Part shown: positions 46,772 to 56,072 of the stretch, one piece after another
Layout of the letters: every line of letters begins with the position of its first letter
Numbering within the stretch: position 1 is the first letter of the stretch
Source: DATMER01 sp963741305
GTDB taxonomy: Bacteria; Acidobacteriota; Thermoanaerobaculia; Multivoradales; UBA5704
Reading direction: 5' to 3'
Length of the DNA: 64,000 bases
Assembly: GCA_963741305.1 (NCBI GenBank)
Contig: CAVUHL010000003.1
Coordinates: forward strand, 310,001-374,000
Translations under genes and position numbers: made by a program
The notes under the pieces: generated by a model
Told to the model about the DNA's origin: nothing
Database searches by the model: none
What the model saw: the letters and a program-made list of their open reading frames with translations, nothing else

Positions 46772-48382
46772 ATGCCGCACTTGAATTCCCAACTGCCCGG
46801 ACGACGCGACTACGCTCAGCTTCTGGAAGCGATGAACGAGCTTCTCGCCGTGCTCTCCAGCGACGGCGACCAGGAAACCGCGCTCAAAGCCTCGTTCGAG
46901 GCCGCCGCCCGCGGGTTCGGAGCCCGTAAGGCCCTTCTCCTGCTGGTCGAAGATCGCGATCCCCTGCGCCTGCGCCATATCCACGTGCTTGGCAACCTCA
47001 CGGCGGAGCAGGTCAAGGCCTGCGAGATGGGCGAGTCGGTCCGCGGCGTGAGCCCTTCGGTGATCCATCGGGTGATCGAGAGCGGCCGGACTGAGCTGAT
47101 CGAAGATCCCAGGCTGCAAGCCGAGGCGGCGCGTACCCCTTCGCTCGAGGGAGGTGGGTACAGCGTCCTCTGCGCGCCGATTTGTGATCCGTTGCGCGGG
47201 GTCGTGCTCGCCGTGGTCTACCTGCAAAGCAGCGGAATCACCGAGGCCTACGGCGAGCAGGACCGCGATTGGCTGGAGAGGTACGCGGCCGCCGTCGGCC
47301 ACGTCTTCGGGTTCAACTTCCGGCACCAGCGCCAAGAGCGCGAGCTGCGGGAGCTTCTGGACTCGCCGGTGCCCGACGATGCGCCGGAGATCCTTGGCGA
47401 CTCCGCGCACATCCAGGCATTGCGGCGCGCGCTCCATGAAACCTTCATTCCCTCGCTCGAAGCCGAGAACCCGGAGCCGATCCTGATCCTAGGCGAGCGG
47501 GGCACGGGCAAGGACCTCGTGGCCCGCTATCTCCACGCCTACAGTGGACGCCGCCGCAAGCCGCTGGTCGTCGTCAACTGCGCCGAGATCACCGACGAGC
47601 TGGCGGCCTCGCGCTTCTTCGGCCACAAGAGAGGCTCCTTCACCGGCGCCCTGACTGACGAGCCCGGCTTCTTCCGCGCGGCGGAAGGCGGCGTCCTCTT
47701 CCTCGACGAAGTGGCGGAGCTCTCGCTACGGGCACAGGCCCATCTGCTGCGGGTTTTGGAGAATCACACGGTCGTGCCCGTGGGGCAGACGCGGGAAATG
47801 CGGATCAACGTGGCCGTGATCCTCGCAACCAATCAGGATTTGGATGAAGCCGTACGCGAGCGCAAGCTGCGGGCCGACTTCCATGATCGTTTCCGCAGTC
47901 TGACGATCCCTATCCTTCCCCTACGCGAGCGTCCCTGGGACATCCCTCTGCTGCTCGATCATTTCCGGCGGCACCACGAGCGCAAGCAGCGCAAGCGCAC
48001 GCTCGGCTTCACAAGAGAGGCGCTGCGATCGCTGGTCGGTTATGAGTGGCCCGGCAACGTGCGGGAGCTTGCCCGTGCCTGCTCGCTCTTCGTGATCCAC
48101 GCCCGGCCCGGAGCCTGGATCGATCCGGCGCTCCTCGACGCCTGCCTGCCGGACCTCCGCCGCGCGAGCCCCAACCCGAAGGCCGGTCCCATCCTCGGGG
48201 AGGGAGCCACGATGCACGATGCCGTCCACGCCTTTCAGCGCGAGCTGATCCTGTCGCGTCTCGAGCTCCACGCCTGCAGCGTGAAGGCCACCCGGGAGAG
48301 CCTCGGGCTTCCCAAGGTGACCTTCCACCGCTACATGAAGAAGCTGGGGATCTCGGCCGGATCGGTGGGGACGGACGACTGA
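46772..48382 (+). CDS. Sigma-54-dependent activator with N-terminal GAF domain
   Basis: This 536-residue protein has a GAF domain (about 15-175; YSVLCAPICDPLRGVVLAVV). An AAA+ domain follows from about 205: Walker A LILGERGTGKDLVARYLHAY, the loop HKRGSFTGALTDEPGFFRAA (a GAFTGA variant with Ser), Walker B GGVLFLDEVAELSLRAQAHL and the arginine finger FHDRFRSLTIPILPLRERP. A Fis-type HTH ends it (VKATRESLGLPKVTFHRYMK). It has no phosphorylation receiver, so a small ligand or protein at the GAF domain probably controls it. The target promoters are not evident; no clear -12/-24 site was found nearby. Confidence 0.9.
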   Translation: MPHLNSQLPGRRDYAQLLEAMNELLAVLSSDGDQETALKASFEAAARGFGARKALLLLVEDRDPLRLRHIHVLGNLTAEQVKACEMGESVRGVSPSVIHRVIESGRTELIEDPRLQAEAARTPSLEGGGYSVLCAPICDPLRGVVLAVVYLQSSGITEAYGEQDRDWLERYAAAVGHVFGFNFRHQRQERELRELLDSPVPDDAPEILGDSAHIQALRRALHETFIPSLEAENPEPILILGERGTGKDLVARYLHAYSGRRRKPLVVVNCAEITDELAASRFFGHKRGSFTGALTDEPGFFRAAEGGVLFLDEVAELSLRAQAHLLRVLENHTVVPVGQTREMRINVAVILATNQDLDEAVRERKLRADFHDRFRSLTIPILPLRERPWDIPLLLDHFRRHHERKQRKRTLGFTREALRSLVGYEWPGNVRELARACSLFVIHARPGAWIDPALLDACLPDLRRASPNPKAGPILGEGATMHDAVHAFQRELILSRLELHACSVKATRESLGLPKVTFHRYMKKLGISAGSVGTDD

Positions 48383-48389
48383 GCGGGTC

Positions 48390-48418
48390 GGACTGTCCCC
48401 GCTCCTCCTGGACAGTCC
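48390..48418. terminator. Hairpin after the sigma-54 activator
   Basis: GGACTGTCC (48390-48398) pairs with GGACAGTCC (48410-48418) across an 11-base loop. It follows the stop by eight bases but has no T-tract, so it may work with Rho or only protect the 3' end. Confidence 0.45.
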
Positions 48419-48507
48419 TCCCGAGCTGCGAATGCTCCCGAGCCGGCTCCGAATCATTCTCGAATCGGGGGAAGCGCCCCCGTCTTGCGATAGCTCAGAT
48501 CCGGTGG

Positions 48508-49410
48508 TCAGTGGCAGAAGTCGATGTCCCTGATGCCCTCTGAGCACCAGTACGCTTCGCTGTCGCCTACGGCCCCGATCGAATGACGGAGCCCCCAGCA
48601 GCAGGTACCGTCGCTGAGGCCCACGCAGTCATTGTCCTCGCGGATCCAGTGGTTCCAGCGGTCAGGAGAGCCGCAGCTGCTCACATCGACGAGCCTCTGC
48701 TCCACGTGGTGCTCGAAGGTCTTGTAGGCCCCGTGATCATCCTTGTCGGTCATGCAGGTCTCCACGGAGCCGGTCGGCTGGAAGATGCCGTCGGTACCGT
48801 CGCACACGTCCCCGTAGCCGTCGTTGTCGCAATCCTGCTGACCCCAGTTGAATTTTTGTACGCAATTGTCGTTGGCGTTGATGACGCCGTCGCAGTCATA
48901 GTCCTCATGTGCCAAGCACCCGCCGCAGGGACCGCTGGTGCAGGCAGTTCCCGCCAGCAAGCGGATGTTCGCCGTCCCGGAGGCGTCGAGATTCCGGGAT
49001 GCTGAAGGCACTTTCTTACTGTGGGTGTGCTGGAGGATCTTGTTGTACTCGAGCAGCGACTCGCGGTCGAAGACGTTCAGGAGCAGGTCGTCGGCGAAGA
49101 TCAGGAGACGCAGATCCTGTGTGTGAGCGTGCGACGACAAGTTCCACGGAGCCGGCGGGATCGGGACCAGCAAAGTCGCGGCATCTCCAAAGTGAAGAAG
49201 GATCTTGTCGGTGCCGAGCACGCGATAATCGCTCCGGTACTCGAAGCGGGCGGAGATGGCCTCAGCAGGAAGTCCGAGTAACTCGGCGCTGAACAGGTAG
49301 TAAAGCGGCTGCTCTGTGGTGCTCCTGGCGGATTCGCCGGTGGCGTGGACCGGGACCGACACCAGAGCCGCCGCGGCGAGCGCGATCAGGACACTTCGTA
49401 GACTGGACAT
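48508..49410 (-). CDS. Secreted protein with thrombospondin type-3-like calcium repeats
   Basis: This 300-residue protein has a signal peptide (VLIALAAAALVSVPVHATGE). The first 150 residues form a beta domain (EQPLYYLFSAELLGLPAEAI, LRLLIFADDLLLNVFD). From about 160 Cys/Asp-rich calcium loops appear (CGGCLAHEDYDCDGVINAND, QDCDNDGYGDVCDGTDG), as in thrombospondin type-3 repeats. The last 90 residues are Cys/Trp-rich (WIREDNDCVGLSDGTCCWGL). Probably extracellular; function unknown. A GGAGG site precedes the start on the minus strand. Confidence 0.75.
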   Translation of the reverse strand: MSSLRSVLIALAAAALVSVPVHATGESARSTTEQPLYYLFSAELLGLPAEAISARFEYRSDYRVLGTDKILLHFGDAATLLVPIPPAPWNLSSHAHTQDLRLLIFADDLLLNVFDRESLLEYNKILQHTHSKKVPSASRNLDASGTANIRLLAGTACTSGPCGGCLAHEDYDCDGVINANDNCVQKFNWGQQDCDNDGYGDVCDGTDGIFQPTGSVETCMTDKDDHGAYKTFEHHVEQRLVDVSSCGSPDRWNHWIREDNDCVGLSDGTCCWGLRHSIGAVGDSEAYWCSEGIRDIDFCH

Positions 49411-49624
49411 TCGAGGCTCCTCCTTGTTTGCAAAAGGTCTGCGTCGGAGTCTCCGGCGCGACCGTCAGGGGCCGGATGTGCAGAGCCCGGACCAGCCGAG
49501 AGAGGAGCTGTAAGCAATTGGGAGCAATGAGGTTGGCCTATGCGGCCTTGTCTAAGCGTTCCATTCTTGGAGACCGTGCGCGAGGGCCACGGTTCCAGAT
49601 CCGGAACGCCGTGGACAACGCAGC

Positions 49625-52600
49625 CTAGCGCCAGTCACCGACGAGTTGGAAGGCGGCCCAGTGAAAGGGGTGCGAAGATCCGGATCCTCCCCGGATCAGG
49701 TCGATCTGCGCCGCCCGCAGGGCCTCGTCCTTGGGCTTGCCGTCGCGGAGATGGCCGTAGAAGCGCTGCATGAGACGAGAGGTGGAGTCATCCTCGACGC
49801 TCCACAGGGAGGCGAGAACCGAACGGGCGCCGGCGTATTGGAAGGCGCGGGTGAGTCCGACCATGCCTTCGCCGCCCATCTCGCGCCCCAGCGCCGTGTC
49901 GCAGGCCGAGAGAGTCACCAGGTCGGCATCGAGGCGCAGGCTCTCGAAGATCTCCCAGGCTTGGAGCAAACCGTTGCTCTGGCCTTCGGCTTGTTGTTCG
50001 GGCAGGCTGAGGGCCAGCGAGGAGTTGAGAGGAAAGCGCTCGTCGAGCAGGCCGTGGCAGGCAAAATGGACGAGGCGCGTCTGTGGCCCAAGCGACCTGG
50101 CCCTCTCCTCGGTGGCTTCCCGGCCAAGATACACCTGCGTCCGGGGGTACAAGGCGGCAATGGCTTCCACCTCCTTGCGGCTGGAGGGAAGGGGTTTTAG
50201 AGCCAGCCCCCGCCGGATGGCGTCTCGGACCTCGGGATCGGCGGGACTCTCCGCCGCCGGTGGGTAGACGGGAGCGCCGAAAGCTGCGACCTGCTCTTCG
50301 CCGGGATTCCGCAGGGCCGGGCGCGATTGAACCAGCTCCGCGTAGACGGTGGCGGAGAGCGCGGAGTGGATCGGCTTCCACTCGACGAGATAACGGTCCC
50401 CGCTCAGCAGCGAGGAGAAAGGTAGGGTGTGCAGCGGCCCGTTCGGGGAGAACAGGATTCGCTGTGCCCGGGCGATGGATCTCTGCGCCGGGCGAACCAG
50501 CAGGTCATAGAGCCGCCGCGCCCGAACCTGGAGCGCCGCGCGGTCGGAGCCGGAGCGCTTCAGGAGGCGGCGGAAGGTCTCCACCTCCTCGCGCAGGGTC
50601 GTCGCGCCGGCGGCGATCGGGAAGACCGACAGGCCGGCGCCGGCCGCGCTCGCGGGATGCACGACGAAGAGCCAGGTCCTTTCCGGTCCCACTGCGTACT
50701 CAAGCAGGACGGTGCCGGGATCGAGAGCTGCACGGGCGCGCGTGAGATCGAGCGGCTCGGGTGCCTGCAAGGTGGCGGGGCGGGGCGCCTCGCGCCGCAT
50801 CCTGGTGATGATTTCCTCCTGGCGGGCCTGCAGGTTGCGGAGCTCGCGCGTCAGCTGCTCGATCTCGGCGTCATTCCGGCCGGAGCTCAGATGGGCGAGC
50901 TGCGACTGGACGCGGTCGTAGTCAGCGTTAACCTTCCGGCGCTCGGCGGCGAGCTCCGGCGGCAGTCCCGAGAGGCCGAGGTCTCGTTCGGAGAGGAGGG
51001 CGAGGAGTGAACGGGCGCGTCCTCTTTCCAGGGCGTGGAATGCCTCGGCGGGCTGGCCGAGCTCGATCAGGCCCTCCAAGCAGGCGTAGTAGTACTCGAC
51101 GAGGGAGGCCTCGAAGGAGGTTCGCGCTTCCGGAGTACCGCCGAGCCTGGTCCGCTGGCGGTCGAGGACGTCGATGGCGAGGCAGAGGTTGCGGGTGCCG
51201 TCTTCGTGCCGGCCGGCCCGGCGCTCCGTTCGGCCCAGGAGGTGGAGCGCCTCGGCCTCGTCGGTGGTCCCCGGGGAGAGCTTGTTCTGGAGGTCCAGGG
51301 CACGGCGAAGGAGCGCAAGGGCTTCCGCAAGACGGCCGCGCCGGGCGGCCACTTCGCCCAGGTCGCGCAGAACTCCGGAGGTTTGCAGACTTTCTGGCGC
51401 CTTGATCTCGAAGATCCCCAGGGCCTGCCGCAGAAGCTTTTCCGCCTTGGCGAGGTCGCTACCGCTGTCCCTCTCGAAACGGCCGAGAGCCGTCAAGCTC
51501 ACTGCGACATCGAGGCTGTCCGGCGCCAGCCTTTCTTCGATGGCCAGCGCACGCTGCAAATAGGCTCGGGCCGTGATGAAATCGCTTCGCAGGGATGCAA
51601 CGATTCCCAGGTTTCCGAGGGTGAACGAGGCCTCCGGGCCGTTTGGTGAAAGGTTTTCCTGAATCGACAGAGCGCGGCGGTAGTAGAGCTCGGCCGCATC
51701 CAGGTCGTCCCGCCGAGAGGCGACATTGCCCAGATGGATCAGCGTGTAGGCGACCTCCAACCCCTCGGGAGCGTTCCGTTCCTGGAGCGCCAGGGAACGC
51801 CAGAGGAGGTCGTCGGCTGCGGCGAGGTCTCCCAGCTCCATTGCGATGGCTGCGAGGTTGCTCAGGCAATCTGAAACGCCGTCGCCGCCCGGAGCAGTCT
51901 TCTCGAAGATGGCGAGCGCCTTCCGGTGGAAGACTTGCCCGCTCTCGAGGTCTCCGCGATCGCCAGCCAGGTTGCCGAGGTTCTGGAAGAACAGGGCGTG
52001 GTCGGCACCATCCGGAGCCAGTCGCCGCTGAATATCCTCGCCGCGCGTGAGATGTCCTTCGGCAGCGGCGAGGTCGCCGCGCCGGCGAGCGAGGATCCCC
52101 AGGTTGTTGAGGCTTCCCGCGACCTCAACGGTCCCAGGTGCCAGCTCCTCCCGGATTGCAAGGGCCTGGAGCAGCAGCTCCTGAGCGGCGAGGTAGTCGC
52201 CCCGTTTCGCCGCCGTGACCCCGAGAGAATTGTGCATCCTGGCTTCGAGCAAGCTCTTCGGGGCGAGCGCCCGCGCGAGCGCCAGCGCCTGCTCATAGCG
52301 TTCGACGGCCGCATCCCAGGCGCCGCGGCGCTCGAACGCCGTTCCCCCGCGGGCGAGGAGCAGGATGGCCGCAAACGTCTCGGCTTCCCGGTTCAGAGCC
52401 GTGAGGGCTTCTCCTTGGGCAGCGTCCGACTCGGGCCATTTCCCCGCCTTGTCGAGCTCCAGCGCAAGCCGGTCCAGAAACCAGGCGGCGAGCCGTCCCT
52501 GGCCGCCGGCCCGCGCGGATTCCGCAGCGGACCACCAGCTCCGCTCGGCCTCCGCGAAGTCGCCAGCCGCGATGTTCTCTCTTCCTTCGAGGTAGAGAAC

Positions 52601-53635
52601 GGCGAGATCGGTCGAGAGCTCGGGCCGGGTCGTGATCCCCCATCCTCCCGTAAGGGTCCAGGCCATCTCCTGGCGGCCACGCGTCCCCCGCAGGGTGACC
52701 GCTCGCCGCGGGGCCTCCTCCAACTCGAGAGGCAGCAGGTCGTAGGGGAAGCGGATGCCGCCACTGGAGGAGGCGGTGAACCAGGAAAGGATCCTGTCTT
52801 CCGGTCGCAGGCCGGCAGCGTCTCCCGGCGAGCCCGGGGCTACGCTCTCGACCACGGCGCCGTCTTTCTCCCATGTCTCCAGCCCGAGGCCATGGTCGAC
52901 GGCGTCGAGCAGCGCCGCGGCGCTACCGTCGCTCAGGCGCTCGATCGTCTTGCGCCAGCGCTCGCGGGCCGATGCCGCCTTCCTGGAGAGAGTGACGAAG
53001 TCGGCCGTGCCACGCATCGCCGGCCCTGGCCTGTCCAGCGCGGTGACCGTCCAGTGGTAGGCAGCGCCCGGCGCGAGAAGCCTGGCCGGGACCAAGACCT
53101 CGGAGGCTTGCGTGTCGGTGCGAAAAGCCACGATGCCAAGGGCATCTTCTATCTCGAGACGATGGCGTGCGGCGCCGCCAGCGGGCTGGAAGCGGAGGAC
53201 GGTGGCATCGGCAAGAGCAAAGGTGCCGTCGGGAGACAGGTTCCCTATCTCCTCGCTGCGGATGCGTACGGCTCCCGCCTTGGGGCCGGGCCGGTCCTCC
53301 GCCGTGATCGGCGAGAGGCGAGGGAGGGGAGGCACCGGAGGAAGGGAGCGCACCGGCCCGGTGCGGGAAGCGAGGTCCTTTTGACCGATTGTCACGCGGG
53401 AACGCTCGCTCAACTCGTACCGGTTCCCGTTCACGAACGCGAGCGCCATGCGGGAGCCCGGGCTCACTTCTACGGCCGTTCCCGCAGGCAGACGGTCGAA
53501 CAGGCGCAAGGTCCGTTGAACCGGGGCCGTGAGCGAGGCTTTGCCAGACAGCGAGTAGACGATGGCGACGGGCTCGGCCGCCGCGGCCGGCAGGGCGAGA
53601 AGGCCAGCGAGACCCAGGATGCAAAGGTTTTTCAT
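49625..53635 (-). CDS. PDZ-TPR-CHAT protease-like protein
   Basis: This 1336-residue protein starts MKNLCILGLAGLLALPAAAA, a signal peptide. Next is a FecR-like or beta region (VYSLSGKASLTAPVQRTLRL, GSRMALAFVNGNRYELSERS), then an Fn3-like region (YHWTVTALDRPGP), a PDZ-like segment (VESVAPGSPGDAAGLRPEDR), and about eleven TPRs (LNNLGILARRRGDLAAAEGH and similar). It ends in a CHAT domain with caspase-like dyad: His in RLVHFACHGLLDERFP and Cys in LVTLSACDTALGREMGGEGM. The gene overlaps the kinase start codon by four bases, so it is co-translated with the kinase-CHASE2 protein. It probably acts as a signal-dependent protease or scaffold in the periplasm. Confidence 0.88.
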   Translation of the reverse strand: MKNLCILGLAGLLALPAAAAEPVAIVYSLSGKASLTAPVQRTLRLFDRLPAGTAVEVSPGSRMALAFVNGNRYELSERSRVTIGQKDLASRTGPVRSLPPVPPLPRLSPITAEDRPGPKAGAVRIRSEEIGNLSPDGTFALADATVLRFQPAGGAARHRLEIEDALGIVAFRTDTQASEVLVPARLLAPGAAYHWTVTALDRPGPAMRGTADFVTLSRKAASARERWRKTIERLSDGSAAALLDAVDHGLGLETWEKDGAVVESVAPGSPGDAAGLRPEDRILSWFTASSSGGIRFPYDLLPLELEEAPRRAVTLRGTRGRQEMAWTLTGGWGITTRPELSTDLAVLYLEGRENIAAGDFAEAERSWWSAAESARAGGQGRLAAWFLDRLALELDKAGKWPESDAAQGEALTALNREAETFAAILLLARGGTAFERRGAWDAAVERYEQALALARALAPKSLLEARMHNSLGVTAAKRGDYLAAQELLLQALAIREELAPGTVEVAGSLNNLGILARRRGDLAAAEGHLTRGEDIQRRLAPDGADHALFFQNLGNLAGDRGDLESGQVFHRKALAIFEKTAPGGDGVSDCLSNLAAIAMELGDLAAADDLLWRSLALQERNAPEGLEVAYTLIHLGNVASRRDDLDAAELYYRRALSIQENLSPNGPEASFTLGNLGIVASLRSDFITARAYLQRALAIEERLAPDSLDVAVSLTALGRFERDSGSDLAKAEKLLRQALGIFEIKAPESLQTSGVLRDLGEVAARRGRLAEALALLRRALDLQNKLSPGTTDEAEALHLLGRTERRAGRHEDGTRNLCLAIDVLDRQRTRLGGTPEARTSFEASLVEYYYACLEGLIELGQPAEAFHALERGRARSLLALLSERDLGLSGLPPELAAERRKVNADYDRVQSQLAHLSSGRNDAEIEQLTRELRNLQARQEEIITRMRREAPRPATLQAPEPLDLTRARAALDPGTVLLEYAVGPERTWLFVVHPASAAGAGLSVFPIAAGATTLREEVETFRRLLKRSGSDRAALQVRARRLYDLLVRPAQRSIARAQRILFSPNGPLHTLPFSSLLSGDRYLVEWKPIHSALSATVYAELVQSRPALRNPGEEQVAAFGAPVYPPAAESPADPEVRDAIRRGLALKPLPSSRKEVEAIAALYPRTQVYLGREATEERARSLGPQTRLVHFACHGLLDERFPLNSSLALSLPEQQAEGQSNGLLQAWEIFESLRLDADLVTLSACDTALGREMGGEGMVGLTRAFQYAGARSVLASLWSVEDDSTSRLMQRFYGHLRDGKPKDEALRAAQIDLIRGGSGSSHPFHWAAFQLVGDWR

Positions 53636-55503
53636 GGCGCCGGAACCTCTGGAGGAGAAGGAAGGATTCGCCGCAGGACGAGCGCGGCCAGGAGCCCGAG
53701 CAGGAGCGGCAGCAGGGGAGCTGTAACCGGGAGCATCAGGCCGGTCCACCAGAAGACCGGGAACGAGAGAGCCACATAGATGCCCGCTGCCAGCATGAGC
53801 CAGAACGCGGCCAGGGCAGCCCGCCCGGAGAGGACGCGGGCGATGAGGACAGCCCCTGCCAGAAACGCCACGGAAAGGACGGGCGCTTTTCCCGCCTCGC
53901 GGATGGGAAGACCGGCGAGGATCGTGTCCACCATCAGGGCTTGGAGCGTGAGTCCCGAGAGGGCCGTCCGTGCAGTTCGATGGTAGTCGTCCCCGGACCC
54001 GCGAAAGTCTCCTCCGATGAGGACGAGCCGGTCCGTGAACATCTCAGGCCTCCGGCGAAGGGCCATGGGGACCTCGCGCCAGGAGATCCGCGAGTAGCGC
54101 CGCCAGTCAATGCGAGCGTCGATCCAGAAGTCCCGTGGCTCCCCTCTCTGCCAACTTGCCGCCCGCCCTGCCAGGGACAGCCGTTCGTTTCCCGAGCGGT
54201 CGCGGAACCAGAGCCGGCCCCGGCGGATGACGCCGTCCCGATCCTCGTCCAGGTTGACGAAGCCGAAAATCTGGGAGGTGCGCGGACCGAGAGCTGCTAC
54301 GGTCAGCTCATCCAGGCACTCAGGGCCGACGAGGCTCCCATCGGGGGCCGAGAACGCCGCGAGGGCCAGGGACTCGGGATGACGCAGGACCAGGTTCGAA
54401 AAGCTTTCCGAAGCGCTCCACTTCGCGGGCAGGAGAAGGTCGATCGCCACGCTGTCCGCGCCTGCCTCGAAAACCCCGGAGAGCGTGCGTCCGATCTCGT
54501 CTGCCCGGTCCGCGAGGGAGAGCGGGCTGCTATCGAGGCTTGCCTCGTCGATCGTGATCAAAAGGATTCGCGGGTCAGGTGTTTTCCCGGGAGAGGTCCG
54601 GACGCGCAGATCGTTGATCCGGCGCTCGGCCGGCGGCAACGGGGGAAGGAACAGGCCCACGGCTGTCAGAGCTACTGCGAGGAGAGTCGCGAACCGGACC
54701 CGTCTGGGAACTTCGACGGCCTTCCATCGCGCCCATTCCGCCTGCGCAACGCCTTGCCGGAGCCGGCGCACGACCTCGCCCGCGGTGGAGGGACGGAGGG
54801 CCGGGTCTTTCTGCATGGCCTCCCGCAAGGCACGCCAGATTTCCGGAGGCAGGGGAAGCGGAGGAGGCTCCGCTTCCAGGTGGCCGGCCAGAACCTCTGC
54901 CACCGATCCCTGGAAAGGTGGCTTCCCGCCGAGGATCTCGTAGGCGAGGACGCCGAACGAGTACACGTCCGAGGCGCGGCTGGCTTCCCCGGTGCGGATC
55001 ACCTCCGGCGCCACATACAGCGGAGTCCCGATCTCTTCGCGGTCGTCACCTGTCCTGTCCGAGGCCGCGAGCAGCTCCGCGAGGCCGAAGTCGAGGATCT
55101 TGGCGCGTGGCGGGTCTCCCGCGCACACCAGGACATTGCCCGGCTTGAGATCGCGATGGAGGATGCCCGCGCCGTGGGCGGCATCGATCGCGCCGGCGAT
55201 TTGATCGAGGAGGGGAAGCGCCTGCGCGAGCGGCAGGGGGCCCGCGAGGGGTATCCCTTCGAGGAGCTCGGTGACGATGTAGGGGAGGCCGCCCTCCCCG
55301 CCAATCCCGGAATCGGTGACGTCGACGATGTGGGGGTGCCTGAGGCGTCCGAGCGCCAGGGCCTCCTTGCGGAAGCGCTCGAGAGCGGCGGAGGACGGAG
55401 GCCCGGCTGTCTTCAGGAGCTTGATCGCGAAGGATTTTTCCAGGCCGACGTGAACCGCGCGGTAAACGGCCCCGACGGCTCCTTCTCCGAGGCGTTCCTC
55501 CAA
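53632..55503 (-). CDS. Ser/Thr protein kinase with CHASE2 sensor domain
   Basis: This protein has a Hanks-type kinase domain (GEGAVGAVYRAVHVGLEKSF glycine loop, then Lys in AIKLLK; ILHRDLKPGNVLV near residue 116; ILDFGLAELL near 138; a PEVIRTGEASRASDVYSFGV loop), a transmembrane helix near 270 (FATLLAVALTAVGLFLPPLP), a CHASE2 domain (about 300-520; ILLITIDEASLDSSPLSLAD) and three C-terminal helices. CHASE2 senses outside signals. The first usual start codon in frame is TTG 55503, which lies inside the kinase N-lobe; family members read ...GGKYRLEERLGEG, so the true start is probably upstream at ATC 55530, where GGAGGAG sits well. A non-standard or mutated start codon is likely. Confidence 0.85.
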   Translation of the reverse strand: MEERLGEGAVGAVYRAVHVGLEKSFAIKLLKTAGPPSSAALERFRKEALALGRLRHPHIVDVTDSGIGGEGGLPYIVTELLEGIPLAGPLPLAQALPLLDQIAGAIDAAHGAGILHRDLKPGNVLVCAGDPPRAKILDFGLAELLAASDRTGDDREEIGTPLYVAPEVIRTGEASRASDVYSFGVLAYEILGGKPPFQGSVAEVLAGHLEAEPPPLPLPPEIWRALREAMQKDPALRPSTAGEVVRRLRQGVAQAEWARWKAVEVPRRVRFATLLAVALTAVGLFLPPLPPAERRINDLRVRTSPGKTPDPRILLITIDEASLDSSPLSLADRADEIGRTLSGVFEAGADSVAIDLLLPAKWSASESFSNLVLRHPESLALAAFSAPDGSLVGPECLDELTVAALGPRTSQIFGFVNLDEDRDGVIRRGRLWFRDRSGNERLSLAGRAASWQRGEPRDFWIDARIDWRRYSRISWREVPMALRRRPEMFTDRLVLIGGDFRGSGDDYHRTARTALSGLTLQALMVDTILAGLPIREAGKAPVLSVAFLAGAVLIARVLSGRAALAAFWLMLAAGIYVALSFPVFWWTGLMLPVTAPLLPLLLGLLAALVLRRILPSPPEVPAP

Positions 55504-55639
55504 TCGGTACTTGCCGCCGACAAGGCTGATGACCGGCTCCTCCTGCTACATCTCAAGGTGTCTATATCAGAAATCCATTTCGGTGCCGTAGCTTCTGGCG
55601 TCTTCCCGAGCCATCCTGAGATCCGAACCTGGAGGACAT

Positions 55640-55783
55640 ATGCCGACCCTGCGCGTTCTCGCGCCAGCTCTTGCCCTGTACGCCCAGCCGAAGGGATTGC
55701 CCCAGCCGCCGCAGCGCCCTTGGCCTACCGCCGCACGGCGTGGCAGCCCTGAGCAGGCTCCAGCCTGCCCCGCTCCCGGGTAG
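55640..55783 (+). CDS. Candidate small peptide gene
   Basis: A 47-residue frame reads MPTLRVLAPALALYAQPKGL and PQPPQRPWPTAARRGSPEQA, ending at a TAG inside the first 21-bp unit of array G. GGAGGACAT precedes the ATG. It is Pro/Ala/Arg-rich with a weak hydrophobic start and no known family. The ribosome-binding site is the only strong support. Confidence 0.35.
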   Translation: MPTLRVLAPALALYAQPKGLPQPPQRPWPTAARRGSPEQAPACPAPG

Positions 55784-56062
55784 ACCCCTCTACGCATCGG
55801 GTAGCCATGGCTCCCCTCGGTTTAAACCTTTACCTCAGGGGGTAGGCCCCTCTACCCCTGAGCCAAGGCCCTTCCCAAAGGGGTAGAGCCCTCTCCCCGA
55901 AGGGTAGGCGCCCCTAACCGAGGGGTAGAGCCCTCTCCCCGGAGCGTAGGCCCCTCTACCCGAGGTGTAGACCCTCTATCCAGCGCGGAGACCCTCCATC
56001 CCACGGGTAGAGCCCTCTCCCCGACGGATAGTTGCAGCTACCCGGCGGGTAGAGGCGTCTCT
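55777..56062. repeat. 21-bp-period tandem array (array G)
   Basis: About thirteen units of 21 bp such as GGGTAGAGCCCTCTCCCCGA, GGGTAGGCGCCCCTAACCGA and GCGTAGGCCCCTCTACCCGA lie between the kinase region and the TPR remnant. The GGGTAGAGCCC core is the same as in arrays B and F. Frames are interrupted by TAG codons, so it is not protein-coding. It is the longest array of this subfamily in the window. Confidence 0.88.
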
Positions 56063-56072
56063 GTGGCCTGGC

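Noticed and set aside
51926..53779. 617-codon plus-strand frame opposite the CHAT protein
   Set aside because: Shadow of repetitive high-GC TPR coding sequence.
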